From an uncultured Pelagibacteraceae bacterium (lineage in GTDB: Bacteria; Pseudomonadota; Alphaproteobacteria; Pelagibacterales; Pelagibacteraceae), in assembly GCA_902524105.1 (NCBI GenBank), contig CABZCD010000008.1, positions 1 through 34,143 on the forward strand: a stretch of DNA of 34,143 nucleotides, read 5' to 3'. Below the pieces are notes generated by a model. That model was not told the origin of the DNA, made no database searches, and saw only the letters and a list, made by a program, of their open reading frames with translations. Position 1 is the stretch's first letter. Each line of letters begins with the position of its first letter. This document shows, piece after piece, positions 8,768-16,785 of this stretch. The translations under genes and the position numbers were made by a program.

Positions 8768-10396
8768 ATGAGTGTATACGAAAAAAATTTAGAGAAAAAT
8801 AAAGCTAATTTCGTACCATTAACACCACTTACTTTTTTAGTTAGAGCAAAAGAAATCTACCCAAATTATCAAGCAGTAATTTATGAGGATAGAAATTACA
8901 CATGGTCAGAGGTTTATAAAAGATGTGTAAAATTTGCCGGCGCACTTTCAAAGATTGGTATAAAAAAAGGGGATACTGTTTCTTTTTTAGCTTTTAATAC
9001 ACCTGAAATATTTGAAGCACATTATTCTGTGCCCATGACTGGAGCAGTGCTAAATACAATTAATATTCGTTTAGATGCAAAAACGATTTCATATATTTTG
9101 GAACACGGAGAAGCAAAAGTATTAGTTGTAGATCGTCAGCTTCATTTAGAAGTAAAAAAAGCCTTAAGCACTATAAAAAGAAAAATTACCATTATTGATA
9201 TTAACGATAAGTATGCAGATCAGTCAAAGTGTGAAAAGATCGGTGATAGAGAATATGAAGAATTTTTAAAAACTGGTGACGAGAATTTTCAATGGAGAAT
9301 GCCCGAGGATGAATGGCAAGCTCTTTCACTAAGTTATACTTCTGGTACAACAGGAAATCCAAAAGGTGTAGTATATCACCATAGAGGATCTTACTTAATG
9401 TCTACTGGTAGTGCTACTGCTTGGAACATGCCCAATAGGTTAAATTTTTTAACTATTGTTCCTATGTTTCATTGTAATGGATGGGGTTATCCATGGACTG
9501 TACCGATGTTAATAGGTCGAACTATTTGTTTGAGAAATATTGATGTTAAAAAAATTTTTGAGTTAATAGATAAATACAATGTTACGCATTTTGGAGGCGC
9601 TCCTATAGTTTTAAATATGATAACGGGCGCTCCCGAAAAAGACAGGAAAAAATTAAAACAAAAAGTTTATGTTTTAACTGCTGGTGCGCCGCCTCCAAGT
9701 ATCATTTTTAAAAAAATGAAGAGTCTAGGTTTTGAAGTTATGCACGTTTATGGATTAACAGAAACCTACGGTCACGTAACTCAATGTGCTTGGAATGAGT
9801 CTTGGGATGAGCTTAATGAAGAAAAACAAAATGAAATTAAAGCTAGACAAGGAGTTCGATATCCAAATACTGAAAGTGTAGCCATAATGGATCCTGAATC
9901 CATGAAAGAAGTACCTAAGGATGGTAAAACTATAGGTGAGATAATGATCAAAGGTAATGTGGTAATGAAAGGATATTTTAAGGATAAAGACGCAACTGAT
10001 AAAGCTATGAAGGGTGGTTGGTTCCACACTGGGGATTTAGCGGTAATGCATCCTGATGGCTATGTAAAAATTCAAGATAGATCGAAAGATATAATTATTT
10101 CCGGTGGTGAAAATATTTCGTCTATAGAAATTGAAAATACTTTAGCAAAACATCCATCCGTATCTATTGCGGCTGTTGTAGCAAAACCTGATGAGAAGTG
10201 GGGAGAGGTACCATGTGCTTTCATAGAAATGGTAAAGGATAAACCGGTCACAGAAAAAGAGATAATCTCTTTTTGCAAAGAAACTCTAGCAGGATTTAAA
10301 GTTCCAAAAAAGGTAGAATTTTGTGATCTACCAAAAACCTCAACAGGAAAGATACAAAAATTTGAATTAAGAAAAAAAGCTAAAGAATTAAACTAA
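8768..10396 (+). CDS. dmdB: DmdB-type acyl-CoA ligase (MMPA-CoA ligase)
   Basis: A 542-residue AMP-forming acyl-CoA synthetase. Residues 190-200 carry the P-loop YTSGTTGNPKG, 328-335 YGLTETYG, then WFHTGDLAV and IISGGENISS, and Lys528 in KTSTGKIQK is the adenylation lysine. PMFHCNGWG (233-240) is typical of the medium-chain/DmdB group. It would activate 3-methylmercaptopropionate with ATP and CoA. The start follows dmdC by 2 nt. Medium-chain fatty acid ligases look similar; the linked dmdC and dmdA raise confidence in the DMSP role. Confidence 0.82.
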   Translation: MSVYEKNLEKNKANFVPLTPLTFLVRAKEIYPNYQAVIYEDRNYTWSEVYKRCVKFAGALSKIGIKKGDTVSFLAFNTPEIFEAHYSVPMTGAVLNTINIRLDAKTISYILEHGEAKVLVVDRQLHLEVKKALSTIKRKITIIDINDKYADQSKCEKIGDREYEEFLKTGDENFQWRMPEDEWQALSLSYTSGTTGNPKGVVYHHRGSYLMSTGSATAWNMPNRLNFLTIVPMFHCNGWGYPWTVPMLIGRTICLRNIDVKKIFELIDKYNVTHFGGAPIVLNMITGAPEKDRKKLKQKVYVLTAGAPPPSIIFKKMKSLGFEVMHVYGLTETYGHVTQCAWNESWDELNEEKQNEIKARQGVRYPNTESVAIMDPESMKEVPKDGKTIGEIMIKGNVVMKGYFKDKDATDKAMKGGWFHTGDLAVMHPDGYVKIQDRSKDIIISGGENISSIEIENTLAKHPSVSIAAVVAKPDEKWGEVPCAFIEMVKDKPVTEKEIISFCKETLAGFKVPKKVEFCDLPKTSTGKIQKFELRKKAKELN

Positions 10397-10409
10397 TTCA
10401 ATTATAATA

Positions 10410-10859
10410 ATGGAAAAAATTTCAATTAATCTTAAGTGGAGTCTTAATGGTGGAGAATTATCACCTGGCAAATATTCAAATAAACATCAAATAGAATTTA
10501 ACGATGAGATTGTTATTAATGGTGATGCAGCTCCAGACTGGAACGGGAACAAACAAAATAGTAATCCAGAACAAGCATTTGCAGCAGCTTTAAGCAGTTG
10601 TCATATGATGACTTTTTTAGCTCTTGCTGCCAAAATGAATTGGCCAGTTTCGGGATATACAGATAACGCAATAGCTTCTTTAGGAAAAAATTCCAGTGGC
10701 AAAATGTCAGTGACAAATATTGAATTAAATCCAAAGGTAGAATTTTCAAAAGGGTTTTCTGTAAATGAAAAAAAAATGAAAGAGGTACAAGAGAGAGCTC
10801 ATCGATATTGCTTTATAGCTAACTCCTTATCAAATGAAGTAAAAGTAAAGATTAATTAA
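10410..10859 (+). CDS. OsmC/Ohr-family peroxidase
   Basis: A 149-residue OsmC-family protein, which reduces organic hydroperoxides with a pair of cysteines. Cys64 in LSSCHMMTF and Cys134 in HRYCFIANS are the two redox cysteines, and Glu54 precedes them in NPEQAF as in the family. It sits between dmdB and a crotonase gene with 13 and 3 nt gaps. It may protect against peroxides formed during acyl-CoA oxidation or in the presence of volatile thiols such as methanethiol; this is inference from context only. Confidence 0.88.
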   Translation: MEKISINLKWSLNGGELSPGKYSNKHQIEFNDEIVINGDAAPDWNGNKQNSNPEQAFAAALSSCHMMTFLALAAKMNWPVSGYTDNAIASLGKNSSGKMSVTNIELNPKVEFSKGFSVNEKKMKEVQERAHRYCFIANSLSNEVKVKIN

Positions 10860-10862
10860 CCT

Positions 10863-11672
10863 ATGAATTATAGAAAAAATAGCAAAGTTTTAGAAACTTA
10901 TTTAGATGCAAATGGAGTAATGCGCTTTAACTTAAATAGTCCAGAGAATTTAAATGCTCTTTCTGAAAAAATGATGGATTTAATACAAAATGCTTTGGAC
11001 AAGGCAAGTCTTAATAAAAATGTAAGAGTAATTATAATTTCAGGAGAGGGGTCAACATTTTCATCTGGACATGACTTAAAAGAGTTGAAGACTGCAAGAA
11101 AAGGTGCTGATAAAGGAAAAAAATATTTTTTAAAGATAATGAAAAAATGCTCAAAGATGATGCAAACAATAATTAAATGTCCAAAACCAATAATTGCAGA
11201 AGTTGAAGGAACAGCTACAGCCGCTGGATGTCAATTAGTTGCAAGTTGTGATTTAGCTTACGCAAGCAGTTCAGCTAAATTTGCAACTCCTGGGGTAAAT
11301 ATAGGCTTATTTTGTTCTACACCCATGGTTGCAATTTCTAGAAACTTATCCAACAAACATTCTATGGAAATGCTTTTAACTGGAGAATTAATTTCATCAG
11401 ATAAAGCTGCTAAAATTGGTTTAATCAATGATGTTATTGAAATAAATGAACTTAAAGACTTTGTATTAGATAAAGCCAAAAAAATTTCAAAAAAATCCTC
11501 AGTAACTTTGAAAATTGGTAAAGAAGCTTTTTATAAGCAAATAGATATGAAACTTTCTGATGCTTATGATTATGCTTCAAAGGTAATGGTTCAAAATATG
11601 CTTAAACTGGATGCAAAAGAGGGTATCGATGCTTTTATTGATAAACGAAAACCCAACTGGAAAGATAAATAA
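10863..11672 (+). CDS. Crotonase-fold protein, ECHDC3-like, lacking catalytic glutamates
   Basis: A 269-residue enoyl-CoA hydratase/isomerase superfamily protein. The oxyanion-hole strand FSSGHDLKEL (residues 66-75) and ATAAGCQLVASCDLA (118-132) identify the ECHDC3-like group. Where active hydratases have two glutamates, this protein has Gln124 (in AGCQL) and Gly144 (in TPGVNIGLF). Hydratase activity of the usual type is therefore unlikely, although a CoA-thioester hydrolase or decarboxylase role remains possible. In position it corresponds to dmdD of other DMSP clusters, but the active-site residues argue against calling it dmdD. Confidence 0.85.
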   Translation: MNYRKNSKVLETYLDANGVMRFNLNSPENLNALSEKMMDLIQNALDKASLNKNVRVIIISGEGSTFSSGHDLKELKTARKGADKGKKYFLKIMKKCSKMMQTIIKCPKPIIAEVEGTATAAGCQLVASCDLAYASSSAKFATPGVNIGLFCSTPMVAISRNLSNKHSMEMLLTGELISSDKAAKIGLINDVIEINELKDFVLDKAKKISKKSSVTLKIGKEAFYKQIDMKLSDAYDYASKVMVQNMLKLDAKEGIDAFIDKRKPNWKDK

Positions 11673-11692
11673 TTTTTAATAAAGGCTTTGAA

Positions 11693-12469
11693 TTGATTAC
11701 AGAAATTAAACAGAAAAAAATATTTTCAAATGATGTTGGGCAACCTTTTGATAAAAAAAAACCGACTATCATTCTATTACACGGCAGCGGCCAATCTCAT
11801 GTTGTTTGGTCCTTAACTGATCAATTTTTAGCTGACAAAGGTTTTAATGTATTTACCTTAGATCTTCCAGGACATGGTAATTCCGAAGGACCTTGTTTAA
11901 AATCAATAGAAGAGATATCAAATTGGATAAATGATTTTGTTGATCATGTTGGTATTGAAAAATCTATATTGATTGCCCATTCTCAAGGATGCTTGGAGGC
12001 TCTTGAATTTGCAAAAAAATTTCCAAAAAAAGTTGAAAAAATAGTTTTTATTGCAGGGTCCTATTCTATACCTGTAAACAAAAGTTTAATTGATCTAGCT
12101 TTATCTGGTGATATGGAAGCTCTAAATTTAATGATGAAATGGGGATATGGATCATCAAAACAATTTATTGGGGGCAATCCATTACAAAAAATACTTAATT
12201 CTTCTAGAGAGGTAAGGGAGGTTCTTGCCGTAGACTTAATTGCTTGTAATAATTACAGAAATGGTGCTAATGCGGTAAAAAGCATAACGTGTCCAACGTT
12301 TTTTATTTTTGGTGAAATTGATAAGATGATTAGATTAGAATCAGGAGAAAAATTTGCGAAAATGATTAACAAATCTAAAGTTCATATAATTAAAGATTGT
12401 GGTCATATGATAATTTTAGAAAATGCGTTTGAGATGAGAGAAAAGATTTTAGAATTTTTAAACAAATGA
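11693..12469 (+). CDS. Alpha/beta-hydrolase fold protein
   Basis: A 258-residue alpha/beta hydrolase. The oxyanion motif LLHGSG is at residues 28-33. The nucleophile elbow AHSQG places Ser97, and Asp210 (FGEIDKM) and His238 (DCGHMI) complete the triad. The start is TTG at 11693, preceded by AAAGG about 8 nt upstream. No signal peptide, so it is cytoplasmic. The substrate is unknown; its place between the crotonase gene and dmdA suggests a thioester or ester intermediate of the same pathway. Its stop overlaps the dmdA start (ATGA). Confidence 0.85.
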   Translation: MITEIKQKKIFSNDVGQPFDKKKPTIILLHGSGQSHVVWSLTDQFLADKGFNVFTLDLPGHGNSEGPCLKSIEEISNWINDFVDHVGIEKSILIAHSQGCLEALEFAKKFPKKVEKIVFIAGSYSIPVNKSLIDLALSGDMEALNLMMKWGYGSSKQFIGGNPLQKILNSSREVREVLAVDLIACNNYRNGANAVKSITCPTFFIFGEIDKMIRLESGEKFAKMINKSKVHIIKDCGHMIILENAFEMREKILEFLNK

Positions 12470-13572
12470 AGAATTTTTACATAAGTAAATCACGAAGAGT
12501 AAGATCTACACCTTTTACAAAAAAAATAGAAGAACAAGGTGTCAAAAGCTATACAGTTTATAACCATATGTTATTACCAACCTCTTTTTCCAATGTTGAT
12601 GAAGAATATTTACATTTAAAAAAAGATGTTCAACTTTGGGATGTTTCAGTTCAAAGAGAAATTGAAATTTCAGGTAAACATGCGCATCAACTAGTGCAAT
12701 TAATGACATGTAGAGATATTTCTAAATCAAAAGTAGGCAGTTGTTATTATGTACCATTAATTGACTCAAATGGTGGGATGGTAAATGATCCTTTAATTTA
12801 TAAGTTAGAGGATAATATTTGGAGAGTATGTATAGCTGACTCAGATGTACTTTTGTATGCCAAAGGAATTGCAGCAGGAAAAAAACTAAATGTAAAAATA
12901 TTTGAGGCGGATATTGATACATTGGCTGTACAAGGTCCAAAGTCATTTAAATTAATGGAGGATGTGTTTGGTAAAGAAATTACTGAATTGAAATTTTTTA
13001 AATATGATTTTTTTAAATTTAGAAATTATAAGTTTCTGATTTCAAGATCAGGATTTTCAAAACAAGGAGGCTATGAAATACATGTTGAAAATGCAAAAGC
13101 TGGTTTAGAGCTATATGATTATTTCTTTGAGGTTGGAAAAAAATATAATATTAAACCAGGCGCACCTAATCATGCCGAAAGAATTGAGGGAGGCCTATTG
13201 TCATATGGAAACGATATGCTTATAAGCGATAATCCTTTTGAATGTGGTTTTGACAAACTAGTTCACTTAAATACCGATGCAGAATTTATAGGGAAAGATA
13301 GTTTAAAAAAAATTTTAGAAAAAGGTATTAAAAAGAAATTAATGGGTGTAAAGATCAGTTCAGATATATTAAACTTAACCAGTGTGGATTTGATAGGTAA
13401 AAAAAATCAAATAATTGGAAATCTTAGATCCGCTGCTTTTTCTCCAACTTTTAAAAAGATAGTTGGAATAGCTATGATAAATAAAGAATATTGTAAAAAT
13501 AATGAGATTTTTAATATAAATTCAAATGATAATCTAGTGGATGGTGAAGTTTGTGAATTACCAATAATTTAA
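12466..13572 (+). CDS. dmdA: Dimethylsulfoniopropionate demethylase DmdA
   Basis: A 368-residue GcvT/aminomethyltransferase-fold protein, the length of DmdA. It transfers a methyl group from DMSP to tetrahydrofolate, giving 3-methylmercaptopropionate. Compared with the Pelagibacter enzyme as I remember it, long stretches agree: SRRVRSTPFT near the start, YTVYNHMLLP (29-38), QLMTCRDISKSK (78-89), TELKFF, SKQGGYE (198-204), GNDMLISDNPFECGFD. Asn107-Asp108 in GGMVNDPL sits at the GcvT catalytic-acid position. One difference is Phe197 where I recall Trp. It overlaps the hydrolase gene and follows dmdC and dmdB in one operon, which supports the assignment over a GcvT paralogue. Confidence 0.85.
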   Translation: MKNFYISKSRRVRSTPFTKKIEEQGVKSYTVYNHMLLPTSFSNVDEEYLHLKKDVQLWDVSVQREIEISGKHAHQLVQLMTCRDISKSKVGSCYYVPLIDSNGGMVNDPLIYKLEDNIWRVCIADSDVLLYAKGIAAGKKLNVKIFEADIDTLAVQGPKSFKLMEDVFGKEITELKFFKYDFFKFRNYKFLISRSGFSKQGGYEIHVENAKAGLELYDYFFEVGKKYNIKPGAPNHAERIEGGLLSYGNDMLISDNPFECGFDKLVHLNTDAEFIGKDSLKKILEKGIKKKLMGVKISSDILNLTSVDLIGKKNQIIGNLRSAAFSPTFKKIVGIAMINKEYCKNNEIFNINSNDNLVDGEVCELPII

Positions 13573-13573
13573 T

Positions 13574-13858
13574 ATGAAAAAAGCAAAAATTTATATTCCA
13601 TCTAAAACCGCAACTCAATCAGGTTTGGGTAAGGAAGATAAGTGGATTTTAGAGTTTGATTCTAAAGATACAACCACAAATCCATTAATGGGGTGGGAGT
13701 CTTCAAATGATACGATAGGAGAGGTTAAGCTTGAATTTTCAACTAAAGATAAAGCCATAGAATATGCTAAAAATAACAATATTTCTTACAAAGTTATTGA
13801 GCCTAATAAAAGAAAATTTATTATTAAATCTTATGCGGAAAATTTTACTAAAAATTAA
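13574..13858 (+). CDS. NDUFS4-like complex I accessory subunit (ETC complex I subunit conserved region)
   Basis: A 94-residue protein of the NDUFS4/NDUFA4-type family, small respiratory complex I accessory subunits found in alphaproteobacteria and mitochondria. Typical pattern: AKIYIPSKTATQSG at the N terminus, WILEFD, then NPLMGWESSND and a C-terminal part with FSTKDKAIEYAKN. It has no membrane segment and would bind the peripheral arm. It starts 1 nt after the dmdA stop and ends 2 nt before the transporter gene. Why it lies inside a DMSP operon is not clear; genes for this subunit usually stand alone. Confidence 0.85.
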   Translation: MKKAKIYIPSKTATQSGLGKEDKWILEFDSKDTTTNPLMGWESSNDTIGEVKLEFSTKDKAIEYAKNNNISYKVIEPNKRKFIIKSYAENFTKN

Positions 13859-13860
13859 TT

Positions 13861-14865
13861 ATGTGGCGTAGTTTTTTTACAGATAAAAAATGGCTTTTGT
13901 GGTCTTGGGGTGGTTTTGCCTTCATAATACTATCTCTTTTGGCTCAGACCTATATAGATGTTAAAATAAACGAGTGGTACAAAGGTTTTTACGACCTTCT
14001 ACAAAAAGCCCCAGAACGAGAATTATCGGAATTTTATGATGGTATTTATCTATTTATGAAACTAGCTATCCCTTATGTCATTATTTATACAATTACCAAT
14101 TATTTTACCAGACTTTGGGCTTTTAGATGGAGAGAAGCTATGACATTTTCTTATATGCCATATTGGAGAGCTGTTGATGCAAAAGTAGAAGGTGCCTCTC
14201 AAAGGATTCAAGAAGATGCAATGAATTTTGCCAAAATTGTAGAGAGTTTAGGCTTACAAATAGTAAGAGCTATAATGCTTTTGATAGCCTTTATACCTAT
14301 TTTGTGGGGCCTGTCTTCAAACGTTGTAATACCATTTTTTAAAGATATCACTGGATCTTTAGTCTGGGTTTCTTTAACAGCTAGTTTAGGAGGTTTAGTG
14401 ATAAGTTGGTTGGTTGGAATTAAACTTCCAGGTTTAGAATATAACAATCAAAAAGTTGAAGCAGCTTTTAGAAAAGAACTTGTCTACGGTGAAGATGATA
14501 GAAAAAACTATGTTCAAGCACCAACAATATTTCAATTATTTACCGGAATAAAATTTAATTATCATAGATTATTTTTACATTATGGTTATTTTGACCTTTG
14601 GATCATTATGTATAACCAAACAATGATAATAGTTCCTTATCTTTTAATGGGACCTGGATTGTTTACTGGTGCAATGACATTAGGGGTTTTAATTCAAACT
14701 TCATCGGCTTTTAGAGAAGTTCAAAGTAGTTTTTCTTTATTTCTACAAAATTGGACAAGGATAACAGAATTAAGATCAATATATAAACGTCTAAATGAAT
14801 TCGAGTCAGCAATAAATTTTGGAAATAAGTTGAGAAAACCTCGAAAATCTGATGTAAGAGCTTAA
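13861..14865 (+). CDS. SbmA/BacA-like family inner-membrane transporter
   Basis: A 334-residue membrane protein resembling SbmA/BacA, the peptide/very-long-chain-related uptake transporters. Hydrophobic segments are visible near residues 14-32, 60-82, 135-160, 165-187 and 252-285. Family-like stretches include FTRLWAFRWREAMT, NQKVEAAFRKELVYGEDD and FREVQSSFSLFLQNW. At 334 residues it is shorter than E. coli SbmA (406). The substrate is unknown. The last base of its stop codon is the first base of the next gene's ATG (TAATG). Confidence 0.8.
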   Translation: MWRSFFTDKKWLLWSWGGFAFIILSLLAQTYIDVKINEWYKGFYDLLQKAPERELSEFYDGIYLFMKLAIPYVIIYTITNYFTRLWAFRWREAMTFSYMPYWRAVDAKVEGASQRIQEDAMNFAKIVESLGLQIVRAIMLLIAFIPILWGLSSNVVIPFFKDITGSLVWVSLTASLGGLVISWLVGIKLPGLEYNNQKVEAAFRKELVYGEDDRKNYVQAPTIFQLFTGIKFNYHRLFLHYGYFDLWIIMYNQTMIIVPYLLMGPGLFTGAMTLGVLIQTSSAFREVQSSFSLFLQNWTRITELRSIYKRLNEFESAINFGNKLRKPRKSDVRA

Positions 14866-15764
14866 TGGAGCTCTATCTTAAGTTAATTGATGTTCTTTTT
14901 CCTGTATTTTTTGTAATTGGGGTGGGTTATTATTTAGGTAAAAAAGATCCAAAATTCGACACTACTTTTATAACGAATTTTGCGGGTAATATTGGTACAC
15001 CCGCTATGATTTTTTATACAATTACCACAACAGGTGTTACATTAGATATTTTTATTGAATACTTTATTTATGCTGTAATAATTATTTGTGGTTTTGCAGT
15101 TGTGGGTGTGATATTTTTATTATTTCTTAAAAAAGATGCGATTACTGAATTACCCCCTTTAATATTGCCGAATACGGGAAATATGGGTGTTCCTATATGT
15201 CTTTTTGCGTATGGTACAGAAGGTTTGGGTGTTGCATCAGCCATTGCCTCAGTTATTATTTTATTTCACTTTACTATTGGAGTTTTGCTGGCAAAGAAAA
15301 GTTTTTCTTTGGATATACTTATTAAAAATGTTCCCATCTATGCGATTGTCTTATCAGTGATTTTTCTTTATTTTGAGTGGGAAGTCCCCGGTTATATTGA
15401 GAACACAACATTTTTGTTAACTTATACAACAATATTTTTAGTTTTAATGTCCTTAGGTATCGCATTAACTAGACTAAAGGTTGTTTCATGGTCTCATGCT
15501 TCTATACTTGGAGGCGTTAGAGTGATAATAGGACCAATTATAGGATATACTCTAATAAGAATACTAAATTTAGATGGATTTGCAGCTGGTGTACTGCTTA
15601 TTCAATCAGCTATGCCTAGTGCAGTTTTAACTTATTTAGTTGGGTCAATGTATTCAAAAAAGAGGGCGGTAGATAACGTAGCAAGTGTTATAGTTACTTC
15701 GACTTTAATGTCTTTTATTTCAGCTCCTATTATTGTTTATATAAGTTTACGTTTTTTTCAATAA
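14865..15764 (+). CDS. AEC-family permease (auxin efflux carrier-like)
   Basis: A 299-residue membrane protein of the AEC family (PIN-like bacterial permeases, often for malonate, malate or other organic anions). The sequence is almost entirely hydrophobic with about ten helices. Family features are PAMIFYTITTTG in the first half, LILPNTGNMGVPICLFAYG (conserved NxGNxGxP), and QSAMPSAVLTYLVG in the last third. It is the last gene of the operon. It could import or export an acid related to the pathway, but the substrate cannot be read from sequence. Confidence 0.88.
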   Translation: MELYLKLIDVLFPVFFVIGVGYYLGKKDPKFDTTFITNFAGNIGTPAMIFYTITTTGVTLDIFIEYFIYAVIIICGFAVVGVIFLLFLKKDAITELPPLILPNTGNMGVPICLFAYGTEGLGVASAIASVIILFHFTIGVLLAKKSFSLDILIKNVPIYAIVLSVIFLYFEWEVPGYIENTTFLLTYTTIFLVLMSLGIALTRLKVVSWSHASILGGVRVIIGPIIGYTLIRILNLDGFAAGVLLIQSAMPSAVLTYLVGSMYSKKRAVDNVASVIVTSTLMSFISAPIIVYISLRFFQ

Positions 15765-16124
15765 ATACAATGTTTTATAAATAATCATTAAAGTAAATTA
15801 TTAATATATAAGTCAATAATACTTACCTTAATATGATATTTTCTATAAAATCATTGACATTATTGATAATTTTTAATCATTATTTTGTTAAAAAACATTT
15901 GATACCTAGCTTGAATAGCTCTTAAAACACTATTTTTTTGTTCTTCTAAAAGATACAATTAGAGCGAATTCTAGAGCGATGCATTAAAGGAATATAGCGT
16001 TTAAAAGGCCATAGATAGCATTTTTTTTGAGATTCGATATTATATGGTACAACTAAGCCGTGAATAATTAAAAAAAACAACCTCAATTAGAGATATATAC
16101 TAAAATGCCCGTCATACAACAATT
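15765..16124. other. 360-nt gap between the dmd operon and the accessory region
   Basis: No intact gene is visible. Near its left end, AAGTA(AA)TTATT at 15791-15802 pairs with 15815-15824 as an AT hairpin, a possible weak transcription end for the AEC gene. A plus-strand TTGACA at 15854-15859 has CATTAT at 15878-15883 (18-nt spacing), pointing into the gap. TAGAGCGA occurs twice, 12 nt apart, at 15960 and 15972. On the minus strand two short open stretches in different frames (15946-16086 and 15860-15958) look like fragments of one former coding region, without a usable start. On the minus strand a short stem near 16079-16093 followed by eight T (16077-16070) could terminate the alkyltransferase transcript. 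Confidence 0.45.
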
Positions 16125-16400
16125 CTAGAACGTTAAACCCTCTTTTTTTAGCAGTTTTTTCTTAGTTTTGACACCGCCCTTACCGGAATAACCCCCTAAA
16201 GAACCGTCAGACTTTATCACTCTATGACAAGGTATATTGGGAGCATAAGGGTTTTTACCTACAGCATTGCCTACAGCACGAGCTGAGAAGGGGCTTTTTA
16301 TAGCTATAGCTACTTGTTTATAGGTTTTGACCTTGCCTTTAGGTATTTTGAGCAAATACTTCCAAACTTTTACCTGAAAATCAGTGCCTTTCAGCTTCAT
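16125..16400 (-). CDS. Minimal O6-alkylguanine-DNA alkyltransferase domain protein
   Basis: A 91-residue protein with only the DNA-binding/active-site domain of the MGMT/Ogt family, which removes alkyl groups from guanine by transfer to a cysteine. Cys58 lies in IPCHRVI, Arg41 in FSARAVGNA (arginine finger) and Tyr27 in KTYKQVA, followed by LGGYSGKGGVKTKKKLL. Ogt is normally 160-180 residues; the N-terminal domain is absent. I start it at the ATG at 16400, which begins FQVKVW-type sequence typical of this domain. A longer frame to 16571 only reads the preceding gene out of frame. Unlike alkyltransferase-like (ATL) proteins, which have Trp, it keeps the Cys. It overlaps the upstream gene by 20 nt. 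Confidence 0.85.
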   Translation of the reverse strand: MKLKGTDFQVKVWKYLLKIPKGKVKTYKQVAIAIKSPFSARAVGNAVGKNPYAPNIPCHRVIKSDGSLGGYSGKGGVKTKKKLLKKEGLTF

Positions 16401-16782
16401 TTTGATATTTTGAACTTGTTTTACTAGAGTGGTGGGGCCCAACAAGCATAATCGTCCACGTAGGCTTATTATCTTTAAGTTTGAGGCTGTGTTTATCTGT
16501 GTTTTTTCTAAAACCAATGTATCCAGGACCTCTCCAAAAAGTACCTTTATGAGTAGTTTCCCAATAACCACCTTTTAATATGATTGTGATATATGACCAA
16601 TAATGATCATGTAAACTGCCATTGTCATCTTTAAGTATTTTATGAATTAATATGTTGAACGGAAACCATTTAGGCCTTTTACGAAATAGAACATAATATC
16701 TAATCATAAATGGCTCTGCTTTATCGTAATCTGGCCAGCTAGGCCCTCTATCTAAAACAACTCTTTTCCTGCTTTTAAACAT
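16381..16782 (-). CDS. Cupin-like conserved hypothetical protein
   Basis: A 133-residue soluble protein with a cupin-like pattern: His58 and His60 in SLHDHYWSY, Glu75 in GGYWETT, Gly-rich RGPGYIGFRKNTDKHSL with His98, then PTWTIMLVGP. These residues are spaced like a metal-binding double-stranded beta-helix. Similar small proteins occur in marine bacteria and phages, usually without assigned function. It follows the 54-aa membrane protein gene by 3 nt and overlaps the alkyltransferase gene, so the three are probably co-expressed. Function unknown. Confidence 0.7.
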   Translation of the reverse strand: MFKSRKRVVLDRGPSWPDYDKAEPFMIRYYVLFRKRPKWFPFNILIHKILKDDNGSLHDHYWSYITIILKGGYWETTHKGTFWRGPGYIGFRKNTDKHSLKLKDNKPTWTIMLVGPHHSSKTSSKYQNEAERH

Positions 16783-16785
16783 GAT

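Noticed and set aside
9755-10029. Two overlapping minus-strand frames of 82-90 residues inside dmdB
   Set aside because: Both are shadows of the strongly conserved ligase coding sequence.
10863-11672. Naming the crotonase dmdD
   Set aside because: Location fits but both catalytic glutamates are missing and motifs match the ECHDC3-like group.
16401-16571. Longer start for the alkyltransferase gene at 16571
   Set aside because: The added residues are the cupin-like gene read in another frame and show no Ogt N-terminal domain similarity.
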